From Actinospica acidithermotolerans (GTDB taxonomy: Bacteria; Actinomycetota; Actinomycetes; Streptomycetales; Catenulisporaceae), in NCBI RefSeq assembly GCF_018139625.1, contig NZ_JAGSOH010000029.1, forward strand, positions 1-64,000: a stretch of DNA of 64,000 nt. The letters are read 5' to 3'. Of the stretch, positions 10,114 to 19,261 are shown in pieces. A program made the position numbers and the translations under genes. The notes beneath the pieces were generated by a model, which was not told where the DNA came from, searched no databases, and saw nothing but the letters and a program-made list of their open reading frames with translations. How positions within the stretch are numbered: the stretch's first letter is position 1; every line of letters begins with the position of its first letter.

Positions 10114-10767
10114 ATGAATACCGACAAATTCGTCCGTGAGGTGATGAGCGCGACGGTCGGCTCAGCCGCCCCCGATGCCACGATCGGCCGCCTGGCGAGG
10201 ACGTTGGCCGAGCACCGTGTCGGCGCCGTGCCGGTGGTCGACGGCGCGGGCCGGGTCATAGGCATCGTCACCGAGGCCGACCTGGCGCGCGGCGGCACGG
10301 CGAGCGGGTTCGCCACGGCGGCGGACGTGATGTCGGTGCCGGTCTTCGCCGTCCGGGCCGAGGATCGCGTCGATGATGCGCAGCGCGAGATGCGGCGCAA
10401 CGGCGTGGGGCACCTGCCGGTTCTCGACGGCGCCGGGCGCGTGATCGGCATGATCAGGGCAAGCGATCTCCGGCGTACCGTTTCGCCGACAGCCATCGAG
10501 GAGGCCGAACTGCGGCGCCGGGTGATCGACCGCGTCATCGACGCCGGGGGCGAGGTAAGCGCGCTCAGCGTCGAGGAGGGCGTGGTGCGTCTTTGCGTGC
10601 ATGTCGGGGACTGCGGCGAGATCCCGCTCATCGAGCAGATGCTCCGCGGTATCCCGGGCGTCGGCCAACTCGAACTGACCGTCGGCGCCGACGTCGATGT
10701 CGCACATCGGCTGTCCCCTCGGACGTCCGGCCGCCGCGTCCGTGCCCGGTCCCGAATCTCGAGCTGA
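10114..10767 (+). CDS. CBS-pair protein with C-terminal BON-like domain
   Basis: A 217-residue protein with two CBS repeats, about residues 5-60 (VREVMSATVGSAAP, AVPVVDGAGRVIGIVTEADL) and 70-125 (VGHLPVLDGAGRVIGMIRASDL). A BON-like alpha/beta domain follows (EEAELRRRVIDRVID to GVGQLELTV). CBS pairs bind adenosine nucleotides and BON domains bind membranes or ligands, so this is probably an energy-sensing or stress protein; mycobacterial Hrp1 is a two-CBS DosR-regulon relative without BON. The ATG at 10114 is chosen because similarity starts there, although the frame is open further upstream. It is followed by a stress-protein gene after 13 bp. Confidence 0.8.
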   Translation: MNTDKFVREVMSATVGSAAPDATIGRLARTLAEHRVGAVPVVDGAGRVIGIVTEADLARGGTASGFATAADVMSVPVFAVRAEDRVDDAQREMRRNGVGHLPVLDGAGRVIGMIRASDLRRTVSPTAIEEAELRRRVIDRVIDAGGEVSALSVEEGVVRLCVHVGDCGEIPLIEQMLRGIPGVGQLELTVGADVDVAHRLSPRTSGRRVRARSRISS

Positions 10768-10780
10768 CGGGAGAGGTGCC

Positions 10781-11695
10781 ATGTCGGAGCTGAATTCCCA
10801 CCGGCGAGTAGTGGCCTGGACGAACGGGTCCGACGAGGCGGCGCACGCCACCGACTGGGCCGCCCGGCACGCGATGGCCAGGGCCCTCCCACTGCACGTG
10901 CTCTACGTACCGCGCTTCGATGCCCCGGTCGGTCAGGGCAGTTCCCCAGGGCACAGTTCCCCAGGACACGCGGCCGAGGGCGGCGACCTCGCGTCGGACG
11001 CGTCGGATATGGAGCGTGTCGACGCCTGCTTGTCGCGCTTGCGGGCCCAATACCCGGACCTCGCCGTGACCGAGCAGGCCGTGCTGTACGGACGCCGTTG
11101 CCCTGGGCCCGGACTCGTCGATCCCGAGGACATCCTCGTGACGTGGCCGAGCGGATACCTCGAACTCGCCGAGCAGACGGAACTCCACGTGCACGCGGCG
11201 GCCCGGCTCCCCGCGCCGACAGTGTTCGTGCCGCTCAACGAGGCGGCCCAGCCGAGCGGCCGGCGAGTGCTGCTGCTCACGGGGCCGCGCTTCTTCCCGG
11301 CGGCCGCGTCCTTCGCCTTCGCCGCCGCGACGGACCTGGGCGTGGCGATGGACGTGGTGCGCCTGCCCTGTGCCTACGACGAGTTCTTGGACGAACCCCG
11401 ACCCGCCGCACACGGGCCGTACTCGCTGGGACCGCGGTTGCGCTCGGAGATCGCCGGCATGCAGGCCCGGTTCCTCGGCGTACCCGGCGAGTTCTACTCG
11501 CTCGGCGATCGGCCCTGGCCCGCGCTGCGCACCATGACCCGCGCGGCGCAGTTGGCCGTGCTGGGCGCGGGCGCCGGATCAGGCGTGGACATGCGCGCCG
11601 TCTATGACCTCGGCACCTGCCCGGTCGCCGTGGTGCCGGAGCGATCGAGACGCGCGGAGACGGAATCCCGGCGCGCCTTCGCGTCACTCGGCTGA
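10781..11695 (+). CDS. Tandem universal stress protein-like protein with degenerate ATP sites
   Basis: A 304-residue protein that reads as two Usp-like folds: VVAWTNGSDEAAHATDWAAR opens the first and RVLLLTGPRFFPAAASFAFA the second. Neither half has the GxxGx9G(S/T) nucleotide signature (the second ends GAGAGSGVDMRAVYDLGTC), so ATP binding is doubtful. GGGAGAGG precedes the ATG. It lies 13 bp after the CBS gene and probably shares its transcript. Function beyond a stress-linked role is unknown. Confidence 0.65.
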   Translation: MSELNSHRRVVAWTNGSDEAAHATDWAARHAMARALPLHVLYVPRFDAPVGQGSSPGHSSPGHAAEGGDLASDASDMERVDACLSRLRAQYPDLAVTEQAVLYGRRCPGPGLVDPEDILVTWPSGYLELAEQTELHVHAAARLPAPTVFVPLNEAAQPSGRRVLLLTGPRFFPAAASFAFAAATDLGVAMDVVRLPCAYDEFLDEPRPAAHGPYSLGPRLRSEIAGMQARFLGVPGEFYSLGDRPWPALRTMTRAAQLAVLGAGAGSGVDMRAVYDLGTCPVAVVPERSRRAETESRRAFASLG

Positions 11696-11706
11696 GCCGT
11701 CGGAAA

Positions 11707-11720
11707 AGGACCAACGTCCA
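11707..11720. promoter_or_regulatory. DevR-like inverted repeat upstream of the hyuAB fusion gene
   Basis: AGGACCAACGTCCA has perfect GGAC/GTCC arms with a 4-bp spacer and matches the GGGAC-N4-GTCCC pattern at 12 of 14 positions. It is 81 bp before the preferred start at 11788 and directly follows the end of the upstream stress-protein gene, so it may give the hydantoinase gene its own regulated promoter. Confidence 0.4.
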
Positions 11721-11787
11721 TGGCAAGGGCCGGTCCGGCATGGTCCGATCGAAGGAGGGGTTCGCCGCGACGATCGGAGTGGAGCGG

Positions 11788-14700
11788 ATGGCCGGGCGGT
11801 GGGAGTTCTGGGTCGATCGGGGCGGGACGTTCACAGACATGGTCGCCAGGCGCCCGGACGGAAGCCTCGTGGCGCACAAGCTGCTGTCCGAGGATCCGGC
11901 GCGGTACGAGGACGCGGTGATCGCGGGAATCCGCGAACTGCTCGGCGTCCGCTCCGGGCAGCCGGTTCCGGCGGAGCTGATCGGCTCGGTGAGACTGGGG
12001 ACCACGGTCGCGACCAACGCGCTGCTGGAGCGCCGGGGCGAGCCGACGATCCTCGTCATCACGCGCGGTTTCGCCGATGCTCTGAGGATCGGCTACCAGA
12101 ACCGGCCGCGCATCTTCGCGCGCGAGATCGTCCTGCCGGAACTTCTGTACGCTCGCGTGATCGAGGCCGACGAACGGCTCGGAGCGCACGGTGAGATCGT
12201 CGTGCCGCTCAACGAGGACGCGGTCGCGGACGGGCTCAGGAGCGGCTACGCGGAGGGTTTCCGCTCGGTGGCCGTGGTGTGCGTACACGGATACCGCTAT
12301 CCCGAGCACGAATCGCGGATCGGGCAGATCGCGCGGGCGATCGGGTTCACCCAGGTCTCCGAGTCCCATCGGACGATCCCCCTGATGAAGCTGGTCTCCC
12401 GCGGGGACACGACCGTCGTCGACGCGTATCTTTCGCCGATCCTGGCACGCTACGTGGACAGCGTGGCACGGGAGCTCGGCGGTGTCAGGCTGCTGTTCAT
12501 GCAGTCCAACGGCGGGCTCGCGGACGCCCTGAGGTTCCGCGGCAAGGACTCGGTGCTCTCCGGGCCGGCCGGCGGGATCGTCGGAATGGCCCGCACCAGC
12601 GCGGCGGCCGGCTTCGAGCGCGTGATCGGCTTCGACATGGGCGGCACCTCGACGGACGTGTCGCACTACGCCGGCGAGTTCGAGCGGCAGTACGAGACGG
12701 AGGTGGCCGGGGTGCGGATGCGCGCGCCCATGCTGAGCATCCACACCGTGGCAGCCGGAGGCGGCTCGATCCTGCACTTCGACGGGGCCCGGTATCGGGT
12801 CGGGCCCGACTCGGCGGGGGCGCATCCAGGCCCGGCCGCCTATCGCATGGGCGGTCCGCTCACGGTCACCGACGCCAACCTCCTGCTCGGCCGCATCCAG
12901 CCCGAGTGCTTTCCGCGGGTCTTCGGCCCCTCGGGCGACCAGCCGCTCGACACGGCGGTCGTCGGTGCCGGCTTCGCCGCGCTGGCGCGTCGGATCACCG
13001 CGGCCACCGGCGATCGGCGCGGTGCGGAGCAGGTGGCGGCAGGATTCCTGCGGATCGCGGTGGCCAACATGGCGAGTGCGATCAAACGGATCTCGATCCA
13101 GCGCGGTTACGACGTCACGCGCTACGCTCTCGCGACATTCGGCGGTGCCGGCGGGCAGCATGCGTGCGCCGTCGCAGACGAGCTCGGCATCACCCGGGTG
13201 CTGGCCCATCCGCTCGCCGGCGTCCTGTCCGCCTACGGCATGGGCCTGGCCGACGTCATCGCGATGCGTGAACGGGCGGTGGAGGAGGCGCTCTCGCCCA
13301 GCGTGGAACCGAGGCTTGAGGAGGTGGCCCGCGAACTCGAGGCCGACGGCCTCGCGGAACTGCGCGCGGCCGGAATCCCCGACGACCGGATCCGCAGCGA
13401 GCGCCGTGTGCAGCTGCGCTATGCGGGGACCGACACGGCGCTGCCCGTCGTCATGGGCCCGGCGGCCGAGATGCTCAGCGCGTTCGAGGCGACGTATCGC
13501 CGGAGGTTCTCCTTCCTGATGCCCGACAAGCCGATCGTGGCGGAGGCGGTATCGGTCGAACTCATCGGGGGACCCGGGCTGCTGTCGGGGGCGGAGGCGG
13601 TATCGGTCGAACTCGTCGAGGGACCCGGGCTGCCGTCCGGGGCGGAGGCGGAATCGGTCGAACTCGTCGAGGGATCCGGGCTGCCGTCGGGGGCGGGCGC
13701 CCGGCCCGCGCACTCGGGCGCGGCCGCACGCGGCACGCCCGTCCCGGCGGGGCGGGTCCGGATGTTCGCGGACGACGCGTGGCGCGAGGTGGACCTGTTC
13801 CATCGCGCCGACCTGCGGCCCGGAGACGCGGTGCCCGGCCCGGCCGTCATCGCGGAGCGGTTTGCCACAACGGTCGTCGAGCCGGGCTGGCGTGCCGAGG
13901 TGACCGATCTCGGCGATCTGCTGCTGTCCCGGTCGAGCGCGCCCCCGCGGGCGGCGGCCGTGGGCACCCGGGCCGATCCGGTCATGCTGGAGATCTTCAA
14001 CAACCTATTCATGTCAGTTGCCGAACAGATGGGGGCGCGCCTGCGCGGGACCGCGCACTCGGTCAACATCAAGGAGCGTCTCGACTTCTCCTGCGCCGTC
14101 TTCGATGCCGAGGGCAACCTGATCGCCAACGCGCCGCACATCCCGGTCCACCTCGGATCGATGGGCGAGAGCATCAAGATGGTCGTCCGCCGGAACGCGG
14201 GTCGCATCAAGCCAGGCGACGTGTACGTGCTCAACGACCCGTACCACGGGGGCACGCACCTGCCCGACGTCACCGTCGTCACCCCCGTCTTCGACGAACA
14301 GGGCTCTGAACTCCTCTTCTTCGTCGCCTCGCGCGGCCACCACGCCGAGATCGGCGGCATGACGCCGGGATCGATGCCTGCCTTCAGCACCCGCGTCGAG
14401 CAGGAGGGTGTGTTGATCGACAATTGGCTGCTCATCGAGAATGGCGTGCTGCGTGAAGACGAGACGCTTCAACTGCTGGCCTCTGCGGAGTACCCGTCGC
14501 GCAATCCGGTCACGAACGTCGCGGACCTGCGCGCCGAGGTCGCGGCCAATGAGAAGGGCGTGCGTGAACTGGGCCGCATGGTCGAGACCTTCGGCCTCGA
14601 CGTCGTCCACGCGTACATGGGCCACGTGCAGGACAACGCGGAGGAGTCGGTGCGCCGCGTCATCTCCGCCCTGCACGACGGCGAATACGCGTACGAGATG

Positions 14701-15513
14701 GACAACGGCGCCGTGATCAGGGTTGCCGTCCGGGTGGATCGCGCGGCACGCGAAGCGGAGATCGACTTCACCGGCACCTCGGCGCAACTGCGCGGCAACT
14801 TCAATGCGCCCTCGTCGGTCGTCATGGCCGCGGTGCTCTACGTCTTCCGCACGCTGGTGGACGACGAGATCCCGCTGAACGCCGGGTGCCTCAAGCCGAT
14901 CCGCGTCACGATCCCGCCCGGCAGCATGCTCGCGCCCGCGTACCCCGCGGCCGTCGTCGCGGGCAATGTCGAGACCTCCCAGGCGGTCACCGGAGCGCTC
15001 TACGCGGCACTCGGGGTGATGGCGGAGGGAGCCGGGACGATGAACAACCTCACCTTCGGCGACGATCGGTATCAGTACTATGAGACTCTGGCGAGCGGCT
15101 CGGGCGCCGGAGACGGATTCGACGGCACCGACACCGTGCAGACCCACATGACCAACTCCCGGCTGACCGATCCCGAAGTGCTCGAGTGGCGCTACCCGGT
15201 TCGCGTGGAGTCCTACGAGATCCGCCGGGGCAGCGGCGGCGCGGGACGCCGGCACGGCGGCGACGGCGGCCGGCGGCGACTCCGCTTCCTGCAGCCGATG
15301 ACCGTCAGCCTCATCAGCGGCCACCGGCGCGTGCCGCCGTACGGCATGGCCGGCGGCCAGCCCGGAGACCTCGGCCGAGGCCGCGTCGAACACGCCGACG
15401 GCCGGGTGACCGAGCTGCGCGGCTGCGACACGGTGCGCGTGGAGGCGGACGACCTTCTCGTGATCGAGACCCCCGGCGGAGGCGGCTACGGACCGCCCGC
15501 CGCCGGAGGCTGA
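11788..15513 (+). CDS. HyuA-HyuB fusion: hydantoinase/oxoprolinase-type ATP-dependent amidohydrolase
   Basis: A 1241-residue fusion of the two subunits of N-methylhydantoinase/5-oxoprolinase/acetophenone carboxylase-type enzymes. Residues 1-700 are HyuA-like, starting [16 protein letters not shown] with the nucleotide-binding [12 protein letters not shown] and GGAGGQHA motifs. From about residue 730 ([20 protein letters not shown]) the HyuB part follows, with [16 protein letters not shown] and [14 protein letters not shown]. 5-Oxoprolinase is a natural fusion of this order, but the substrate here is open. The start at 11788 fits the family N-terminus and has GGAG nearby; an in-frame ATG at 11740 adds 16 residues. 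A 17-residue segment of the HyuA part is triplicated (13540-13692). Confidence 0.8.
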   Translation: MAGRWEFWVDRGGTFTDMVARRPDGSLVAHKLLSEDPARYEDAVIAGIRELLGVRSGQPVPAELIGSVRLGTTVATNALLERRGEPTILVITRGFADALRIGYQNRPRIFAREIVLPELLYARVIEADERLGAHGEIVVPLNEDAVADGLRSGYAEGFRSVAVVCVHGYRYPEHESRIGQIARAIGFTQVSESHRTIPLMKLVSRGDTTVVDAYLSPILARYVDSVARELGGVRLLFMQSNGGLADALRFRGKDSVLSGPAGGIVGMARTSAAAGFERVIGFDMGGTSTDVSHYAGEFERQYETEVAGVRMRAPMLSIHTVAAGGGSILHFDGARYRVGPDSAGAHPGPAAYRMGGPLTVTDANLLLGRIQPECFPRVFGPSGDQPLDTAVVGAGFAALARRITAATGDRRGAEQVAAGFLRIAVANMASAIKRISIQRGYDVTRYALATFGGAGGQHACAVADELGITRVLAHPLAGVLSAYGMGLADVIAMRERAVEEALSPSVEPRLEEVARELEADGLAELRAAGIPDDRIRSERRVQLRYAGTDTALPVVMGPAAEMLSAFEATYRRRFSFLMPDKPIVAEAVSVELIGGPGLLSGAEAVSVELVEGPGLPSGAEAESVELVEGSGLPSGAGARPAHSGAAARGTPVPAGRVRMFADDAWREVDLFHRADLRPGDAVPGPAVIAERFATTVVEPGWRAEVTDLGDLLLSRSSAPPRAAAVGTRADPVMLEIFNNLFMSVAEQMGARLRGTAHSVNIKERLDFSCAVFDAEGNLIANAPHIPVHLGSMGESIKMVVRRNAGRIKPGDVYVLNDPYHGGTHLPDVTVVTPVFDEQGSELLFFVASRGHHAEIGGMTPGSMPAFSTRVEQEGVLIDNWLLIENGVLREDETLQLLASAEYPSRNPVTNVADLRAEVAANEKGVRELGRMVETFGLDVVHAYMGHVQDNAEESVRRVISALHDGEYAYEMDNGAVIRVAVRVDRAAREAEIDFTGTSAQLRGNFNAPSSVVMAAVLYVFRTLVDDEIPLNAGCLKPIRVTIPPGSMLAPAYPAAVVAGNVETSQAVTGALYAALGVMAEGAGTMNNLTFGDDRYQYYETLASGSGAGDGFDGTDTVQTHMTNSRLTDPEVLEWRYPVRVESYEIRRGSGGAGRRHGGDGGRRRLRFLQPMTVSLISGHRRVPPYGMAGGQPGDLGRGRVEHADGRVTELRGCDTVRVEADDLLVIETPGGGGYGPPAAGG
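13540..13692 (+). repeat. 51-bp in-frame tandem repeat, three copies, inside hyuAB
   Basis: Three head-to-tail 51-bp units (13540-13590, 13591-13641, 13642-13692) each encode 17 residues: [34 protein letters not shown] and [17 protein letters not shown]. The unit begins with the strand that normally follows the F-L-x-P-x-x-P segment of HyuA, so a beta strand and loop have been multiplied. The copies differ by only a few bases, which suggests a recent origin. Confidence 0.9.
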
Positions 15514-15544
15514 AGCCGCGCCGAGAGGTTCGCGCGCCTGCCCC

Positions 15545-15585
15545 GGCCCCGGAACACCGCACGGACGGCCCCGGAACACCGCACG
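15545..15585. repeat. Short direct repeat, 22-bp period, after hyuAB
   Basis: The 19-bp sequence GGCCCCGGAACACCGCACG occurs at 15545-15563 and again at 15567-15585. It lies in the 211-bp non-coding stretch between the hyuAB stop and the next gene. No function is evident. Confidence 0.8.
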
Positions 15586-15680
15586 AACCACCCCGTCGAC
15601 CGCACGCTGCTCTCCGTGGGCGGCGGACGCCACCCTGGAGGTGACGCGGGGCGCGGCATTGACGCGATAGCATGCGGCGG

Positions 15681-15699
15681 ACACTGAGGGAGTCAGTGT
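15681..15699. promoter_or_regulatory. Inverted repeat upstream of the DUF6159-like gene
   Basis: ACACTGA-GGGAG-TCAGTGT is a perfect 7-bp inverted repeat ending 25 bp before the preferred GTG start. It could be an operator or an mRNA hairpin near the ribosome site; the regulator is not apparent. Confidence 0.4.
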
Positions 15700-15724
15700 C
15701 TTGTCACTGGTGAGGGGAACCGTC

Positions 15725-16525
15725 GTGAGCACGACGTCCGTGATGCTGAAAGCGTCGTTCCGGGTCTTGCGGGAGCACAGGCGTCTGCTCGTGCTCCCGG
15801 CACTGTCGATCACGGCGGAGGCCGTCGTCGGCGCGTCGTTCGCGGTGCCCTACATCATGACCGGTCACGGCTCGTCCGCCGACGCGACGCACCTGACACC
15901 GGCGACGGACGTTCTGCTCGGCCTCTTCTCGCTGATCGCTACGACCATCAGCCTGTTCTTCAGCGCGGCCCTGTTCCTGGCCGTGGCCGACGCGATGAAC
16001 GGCGACGAGGTGAGGCTGAAGACGGCACTGCGCGGCGCGCTGCGGCGGCTCCCGACGATCTTCGCGTGGGCAATCGTGTCGTGCACGGTCTCGCTCGTCG
16101 TGCGGACCATCGACAAGCGAGTGCCGCTCTCAAGCCTCGTACTCAGCATCTCCTGGACGTGCGTCAGCATGCTCGCCCTGCCGATGATGATCTTCGAGGG
16201 AGTCGGCGCCGTCGAAGGAGTCCGCAGGTCCATGGCGGTCTTCAAGAGCACGTGGCGTGAGCAGGCCATCGGAACCATGCGGCTCGGCGTGTACGCGCTG
16301 CTAATGTTCCTCCCGGCGCTGCTCGTGTTCGTCGCGGGCCTCACGACGGCCGACGGCCCCGACATCGTCCTGTCGATCGCGATCTGCGCACTCTGGCTCG
16401 GCCTGTGCTCCCTCATCGTGTCCTGCCTCAACGGCGTCTACCGGGTCGCGGTCTACCGCTTCGCGACCACCGGCGTCGCGCCGGAGCACTTCAGCGCGCT
16501 GGGTCTCGGCAAGGCGTTCCGGTAA
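15725..16525 (+). CDS. DUF6159-like integral membrane protein
   Basis: A 266-residue membrane protein with about six hydrophobic segments. It begins ASFRVLREHRRLLVLPALS and carries the LPMMIFEGVGAVEGVRRSM motif before a cytoplasmic helix, a pattern seen in the DUF6159 family. Function is unknown. I prefer the GTG at 15725, which has GAGGGGAA upstream, over the TTG at 15701, which abuts the inverted repeat. It stands alone, converging on the thioredoxin gene with a terminator-like hairpin between. Confidence 0.6.
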   Translation: MSTTSVMLKASFRVLREHRRLLVLPALSITAEAVVGASFAVPYIMTGHGSSADATHLTPATDVLLGLFSLIATTISLFFSAALFLAVADAMNGDEVRLKTALRGALRRLPTIFAWAIVSCTVSLVVRTIDKRVPLSSLVLSISWTCVSMLALPMMIFEGVGAVEGVRRSMAVFKSTWREQAIGTMRLGVYALLMFLPALLVFVAGLTTADGPDIVLSIAICALWLGLCSLIVSCLNGVYRVAVYRFATTGVAPEHFSALGLGKAFR

Positions 16526-16576
16526 GCCGTGAACCGAGCTGTGCGGCGCTCGCCGGCGCAAGGGCGATCGGCGGTT

Positions 16577-16608
16577 AGGGGGACCTGCCACGTACGGCCG
16601 GTCCCCCT
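16577..16608. terminator. Hairpin between convergent DUF6159-like and thioredoxin genes
   Basis: AGGGGGACC (16577-16585) and GGTCCCCCT (16600-16608) form a perfect 9-bp stem with a 14-nt loop. It sits between two convergent stop codons and could end transcription from both sides. There is no T-tract, as is usual in high-GC actinobacteria. Confidence 0.6.
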
Positions 16609-16627
16609 CACTGCTTGCGTCGGTCGC

Positions 16628-17011
16628 TCAGTTCGCGGCCTTGGCCGCGGCGATCTCGCGGCGGACCTCGTCCATGTCCAGGGCGCGGGCCTGGCCGATG
16701 AGGTCGTCGAGGGCGGCCTCGGGCAGGGCGCCGGGCTGCGAGTAGACGACGACGCCGTCGCGGACGATCATCAGGGTCGGGATCGAGCGGATCTCGAAGG
16801 CGGCGGCGAGCTCGGGCTGGGCCTCGGTGTCGACCTTGCCGAACATCAGGTCCGGGTTGCCCTCGGCGGCGCGCTCGTACACCGGGCCGAACTGGCGGCA
16901 GGGGCCGCACCAGGACGCCCAGAAGTCCAGCAGGATCAGTCCGTCGTTGCCGACCTTCTCGTCGAAGTTCTCCTTCGTCAGTTCCACCGTGTGCGCACCG
17001 TTGCCTGCCAT
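16628..17011 (-). CDS. Thioredoxin
   Basis: A 127-residue thioredoxin that would reduce protein disulfides in the cytoplasm. The active site FWASWCGPCRQF and the cis-Pro in IRSIPTLMIVRDG are both intact. After the fold, a short helical tail ending in AAAKAAN extends it slightly beyond the classical length. I chose the ATG at 17011 because AAGGAA lies 6 nt upstream; the earlier in-frame ATG at 17026 has no ribosome site. It is divergent from the MFS transporter, and a CsoR/CstR-like palindrome stands 52 bp upstream. Confidence 0.9.
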   Translation of the reverse strand: MAGNGAHTVELTKENFDEKVGNDGLILLDFWASWCGPCRQFGPVYERAAEGNPDLMFGKVDTEAQPELAAAFEIRSIPTLMIVRDGVVVYSQPGALPEAALDDLIGQARALDMDEVRREIAAAKAAN

Positions 17012-17062
17012 GCCCGTTCCTTCCATCCGTGCCGTGCCCCGTGGCCGGCTGCCTGGGGGGCG

Positions 17063-17078
17063 ATACCCTGCCGGGTAT
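17063..17078. promoter_or_regulatory. ATACCC-N4-GGGTAT palindrome resembling a CsoR/CstR operator
   Basis: ATACCCTGCCGGGTAT is a perfect inverted repeat with 6-bp arms and a 4-bp spacer in the 143-bp region between the divergent thioredoxin and MFS genes. It resembles the pseudo-palindromic TACCC...GGGTA operators of the CsoR/RcnR/CstR family, which answer to copper or persulfides. The link to thioredoxin makes sulfur or redox control attractive, but no CsoR gene is in the window. Confidence 0.4.
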
Positions 17079-17154
17079 AGCGGGCATAGGTCGTTATTTA
17101 TTTCGTCTTTGTCGGCGGCGTCTGCCAGGATGGGTCAGGAAGTAGGAGACCCAC

Positions 17155-18417
17155 ATGCATCTCGCCCGTTACAAGTCCGTTCTCGCGCTGCCCGGAATGC
17201 GCACCTTCATGCTGGTCTCGCTGATCGCCCGGATCCCGGGGACGGCGTGGACGACGGCGCTCACGCTGAGCGTCGTGCTCGACCGGCACCGCAGCTACGC
17301 CGAGGCGGGCGCGGCCACCGCCGCGTTCACCGTCGGGCTCGCGCTCGGTTCGCCGCTGCTCGGGCGGGCAATAGACCGGGGCGGGCCGCGGCCGGTGCTG
17401 CTGCTGACCGGGCTGGTCTCGCTGCTGTTCTGGAACCTGGTGCCGATACTGCCGTATTCCGCGGTGCTCGCCCTCGCTGTTCCGTGCGGCGCGCTGCAGG
17501 TGCCGGTGACGACGCTGGTGCGGCAGTCGCTGGCCGCGCGCGTGCCGGAGCAGGTGCGGCGGCAGGCGTACTCGCTGGACTCGATGGCCGTCGAGCTGTC
17601 CTTCATGGTCGGCCCGGCGCTCGCGGTACTGGCGATCACGCAGCTCGGCGAGGCGACGTCGACGCTGCGGGTGCTCGGCGTCGGGCTCGGGCTGAGTGCG
17701 GCGGTCCTGTACGCGTACAACCCGCGGCTGCACGACGGCGCTTCTTCCGTCGGCAAGGCGGGCGCGGAAGGTGCGGAGCACGCCGCCGCGCGGCCGAAGG
17801 CCAAGGCGGCTTGGCTCGCTCCGGGCTTCCTGATGATCCTCGCCGTCTGCGCGGCCGCCTGCATGATGCTGGCGTCCACGGACGTCGCGATCGTCGCCGT
17901 GCTGCGCGGGCACGGGCAGATCGAGTGGGCCGGCATCGTCGTGATCACCTGGTGCGCGGCGTCGATGGTCGGCGGATTCGTGCATGGCGCGATGCCGCGG
18001 CCGCTGCCGATGACGGTGCTGCTGCTCGCACTGGGAGCGCTGAGCATCCCGATCGGCCTGGCCGGTTCGTGGTGGCTGCTGTGCCTCGTGGTGATCCCCG
18101 CCGGGCTCGCCTGCGCTCCGACGATCGCCTCGACGGTGGACGGCGTGAGCCGCGCGGTGCCGGCCGAGCGCCGCGGTCAGGCGATGGGCATGCACAGCGC
18201 GGCGCTGACCGTCGGCGGCGCGATCGGCTCCCCGCTGGTCGGCATCGTCATCGACAGCGGCGGCACCGGCTGGGGCATGGCCGTGATGGGCGCGATGGTG
18301 TGCGTGCTCGCACTGGTCGGGATCACGGCCCAGTTCCTGCGACGCCAGCAGGTCGCGGCGGCGCGCGTGTTCGAGGACTACTCCCCCGCCCGCGCCGCCT
18401 ACGAGACCGGGTCTTGA
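17155..18417 (+). CDS. MFS transporter
   Basis: A 420-residue major facilitator with about 12 membrane segments. Hydrophobic helices run from FMLVSLIARIPGTAWTTALT to VMGAMVCVLALVGITAQFL, with a central basic loop near residue 205 (AAARPKAKAAW). The loop-2/3-like GSPLLGRAIDRGGPRPVLL is conserved. GGAGACCCAC precedes the ATG. No drug- or sugar-specific motif is evident, so the substrate is unknown; the family is often annotated as a drug or sugar efflux pump. Confidence 0.8.
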   Translation: MHLARYKSVLALPGMRTFMLVSLIARIPGTAWTTALTLSVVLDRHRSYAEAGAATAAFTVGLALGSPLLGRAIDRGGPRPVLLLTGLVSLLFWNLVPILPYSAVLALAVPCGALQVPVTTLVRQSLAARVPEQVRRQAYSLDSMAVELSFMVGPALAVLAITQLGEATSTLRVLGVGLGLSAAVLYAYNPRLHDGASSVGKAGAEGAEHAAARPKAKAAWLAPGFLMILAVCAAACMMLASTDVAIVAVLRGHGQIEWAGIVVITWCAASMVGGFVHGAMPRPLPMTVLLLALGALSIPIGLAGSWWLLCLVVIPAGLACAPTIASTVDGVSRAVPAERRGQAMGMHSAALTVGGAIGSPLVGIVIDSGGTGWGMAVMGAMVCVLALVGITAQFLRRQQVAAARVFEDYSPARAAYETGS

Positions 18418-18460
18418 CCGCGCGGCGGGCTTGGGGATGGGCCGCCGGTCCGGCTCGACG

Positions 18461-18505
18461 GATTCGACGGAATCGACGGAATCGACGGATTCGACGGAAT
18501 CGCCG
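18461..18505. repeat. 9-bp tandem repeat, five units
   Basis: Five consecutive 9-bp units alternate GATTCGACG and GAATCGACG, the last being GAATCGCCG, in the gap between the MFS gene and the Pr6Pr membrane protein gene. In the plus frame it would encode a Ser/Thr/Asp/Glu-rich stretch, but the downstream protein is better started at 18611. A simple-sequence expansion. Confidence 0.75.
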
Positions 18506-18610
18506 GAATGGGATTCGACATCGGCCCGCACGCGTGTCCGGCGCGAATTCGACGTCGGCGCGACACGTGCCGCTGGCGCCGCGGGGCTACCGGCCCTTAC
18601 CTTTGCTCGC

Positions 18611-19261
18611 GTGACTAAGCAGAGAACCGTGGGCGTACTCCGGGTGGTGTTCGGGCTGCTCGGCCTCGTCGCGCTCACGGTCGGATACGACCGGGACATC
18701 CACACCGGCGACGCGGTGAACTTCTGGTTCTACTTCACCGACCTGTCCAACATGTTCGCCGCGGGCGTGTTCCTGTACGGCGGGATCGCGGTGCTGCGCG
18801 GACGTCCTGGCGTGCCGGACCTGATGCGCGGGGCGGCGGTGCTCTACCTGGTGATCACTGGGCTGGTGTACTGGACGCTGCTCGCCAACACGATCAACGC
18901 GCAGACGATCGTGTGGGAGAACGACATCGTGCACGGGGTGATGCCCACCGTGCTGGTGATCGACTGGCTCGTCTCACCGCCCGCCAGGCGCCTCGGTTTC
19001 GGCAAGGCCAGCCGCTGGCTCGCCTTCCCGATCCTCTACCTCGCGGTCTCGCTCATCCGCGGGCCGATAGTGCGCTGGTGGCCCTACGACTTCCTGGACC
19101 CGACCCAGCCCGGCGGATACACGCACGTGACGACCTGGTCGTTCATCGTCACCGGCGTCTTCGTGGTCTTCATGCTGCTGATCGTGTGGGCGGGCAATCA
19201 GCTCGGCTCCTCGTCCGGCAGCCCGAGCAGCGACCGCAGCCTCTCGACGCGGTCCGCGTAG
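18611..19261 (+). CDS. Pr6Pr-like integral membrane protein
   Basis: A 216-residue membrane protein with six predicted helices: [19 protein letters not shown] first, then [19 protein letters not shown], the recognisable Pr6Pr (FAR-17a/AIG1-like) motif with N-x-F between helices. Its biochemical role is unknown. I start it at the GTG at 18611, 7 bp after a TACCTT hexamer, which suggests a leaderless mRNA; the longer frame from 18431 adds only a low-complexity repeat. Its last 21 codons overlap the 3' end of the convergent rarA gene by 64 bp. Confidence 0.65.
   Translation: MTKQRTVGVLRVVFGLLGLVALTVGYDRDIHTGDAVNFWFYFTDLSNMFAAGVFLYGGIAVLRGRPGVPDLMRGAAVLYLVITGLVYWTLLANTINAQTIVWENDIVHGVMPTVLVIDWLVSPPARRLGFGKASRWLAFPILYLAVSLIRGPIVRWWPYDFLDPTQPGGYTHVTTWSFIVTGVFVVFMLLIVWAGNQLGSSSGSPSSDRSLSTRSA

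Noticed and set aside
11602-13803. Minus-strand 733-codon frame
   Set aside because: It lies opposite hyuAB and has no recognisable domains; high third-position GC keeps it open.
15701-15724. TTG start for the DUF6159-like protein
   Set aside because: It lies directly after the inverted repeat; the GTG at 15725 has a good GAGGGGAA site.
16827-18614. Plus-strand 595-codon frame through the thioredoxin and MFS genes
   Set aside because: It is out of frame with the clearly homologous MFS protein and opposite thioredoxin.
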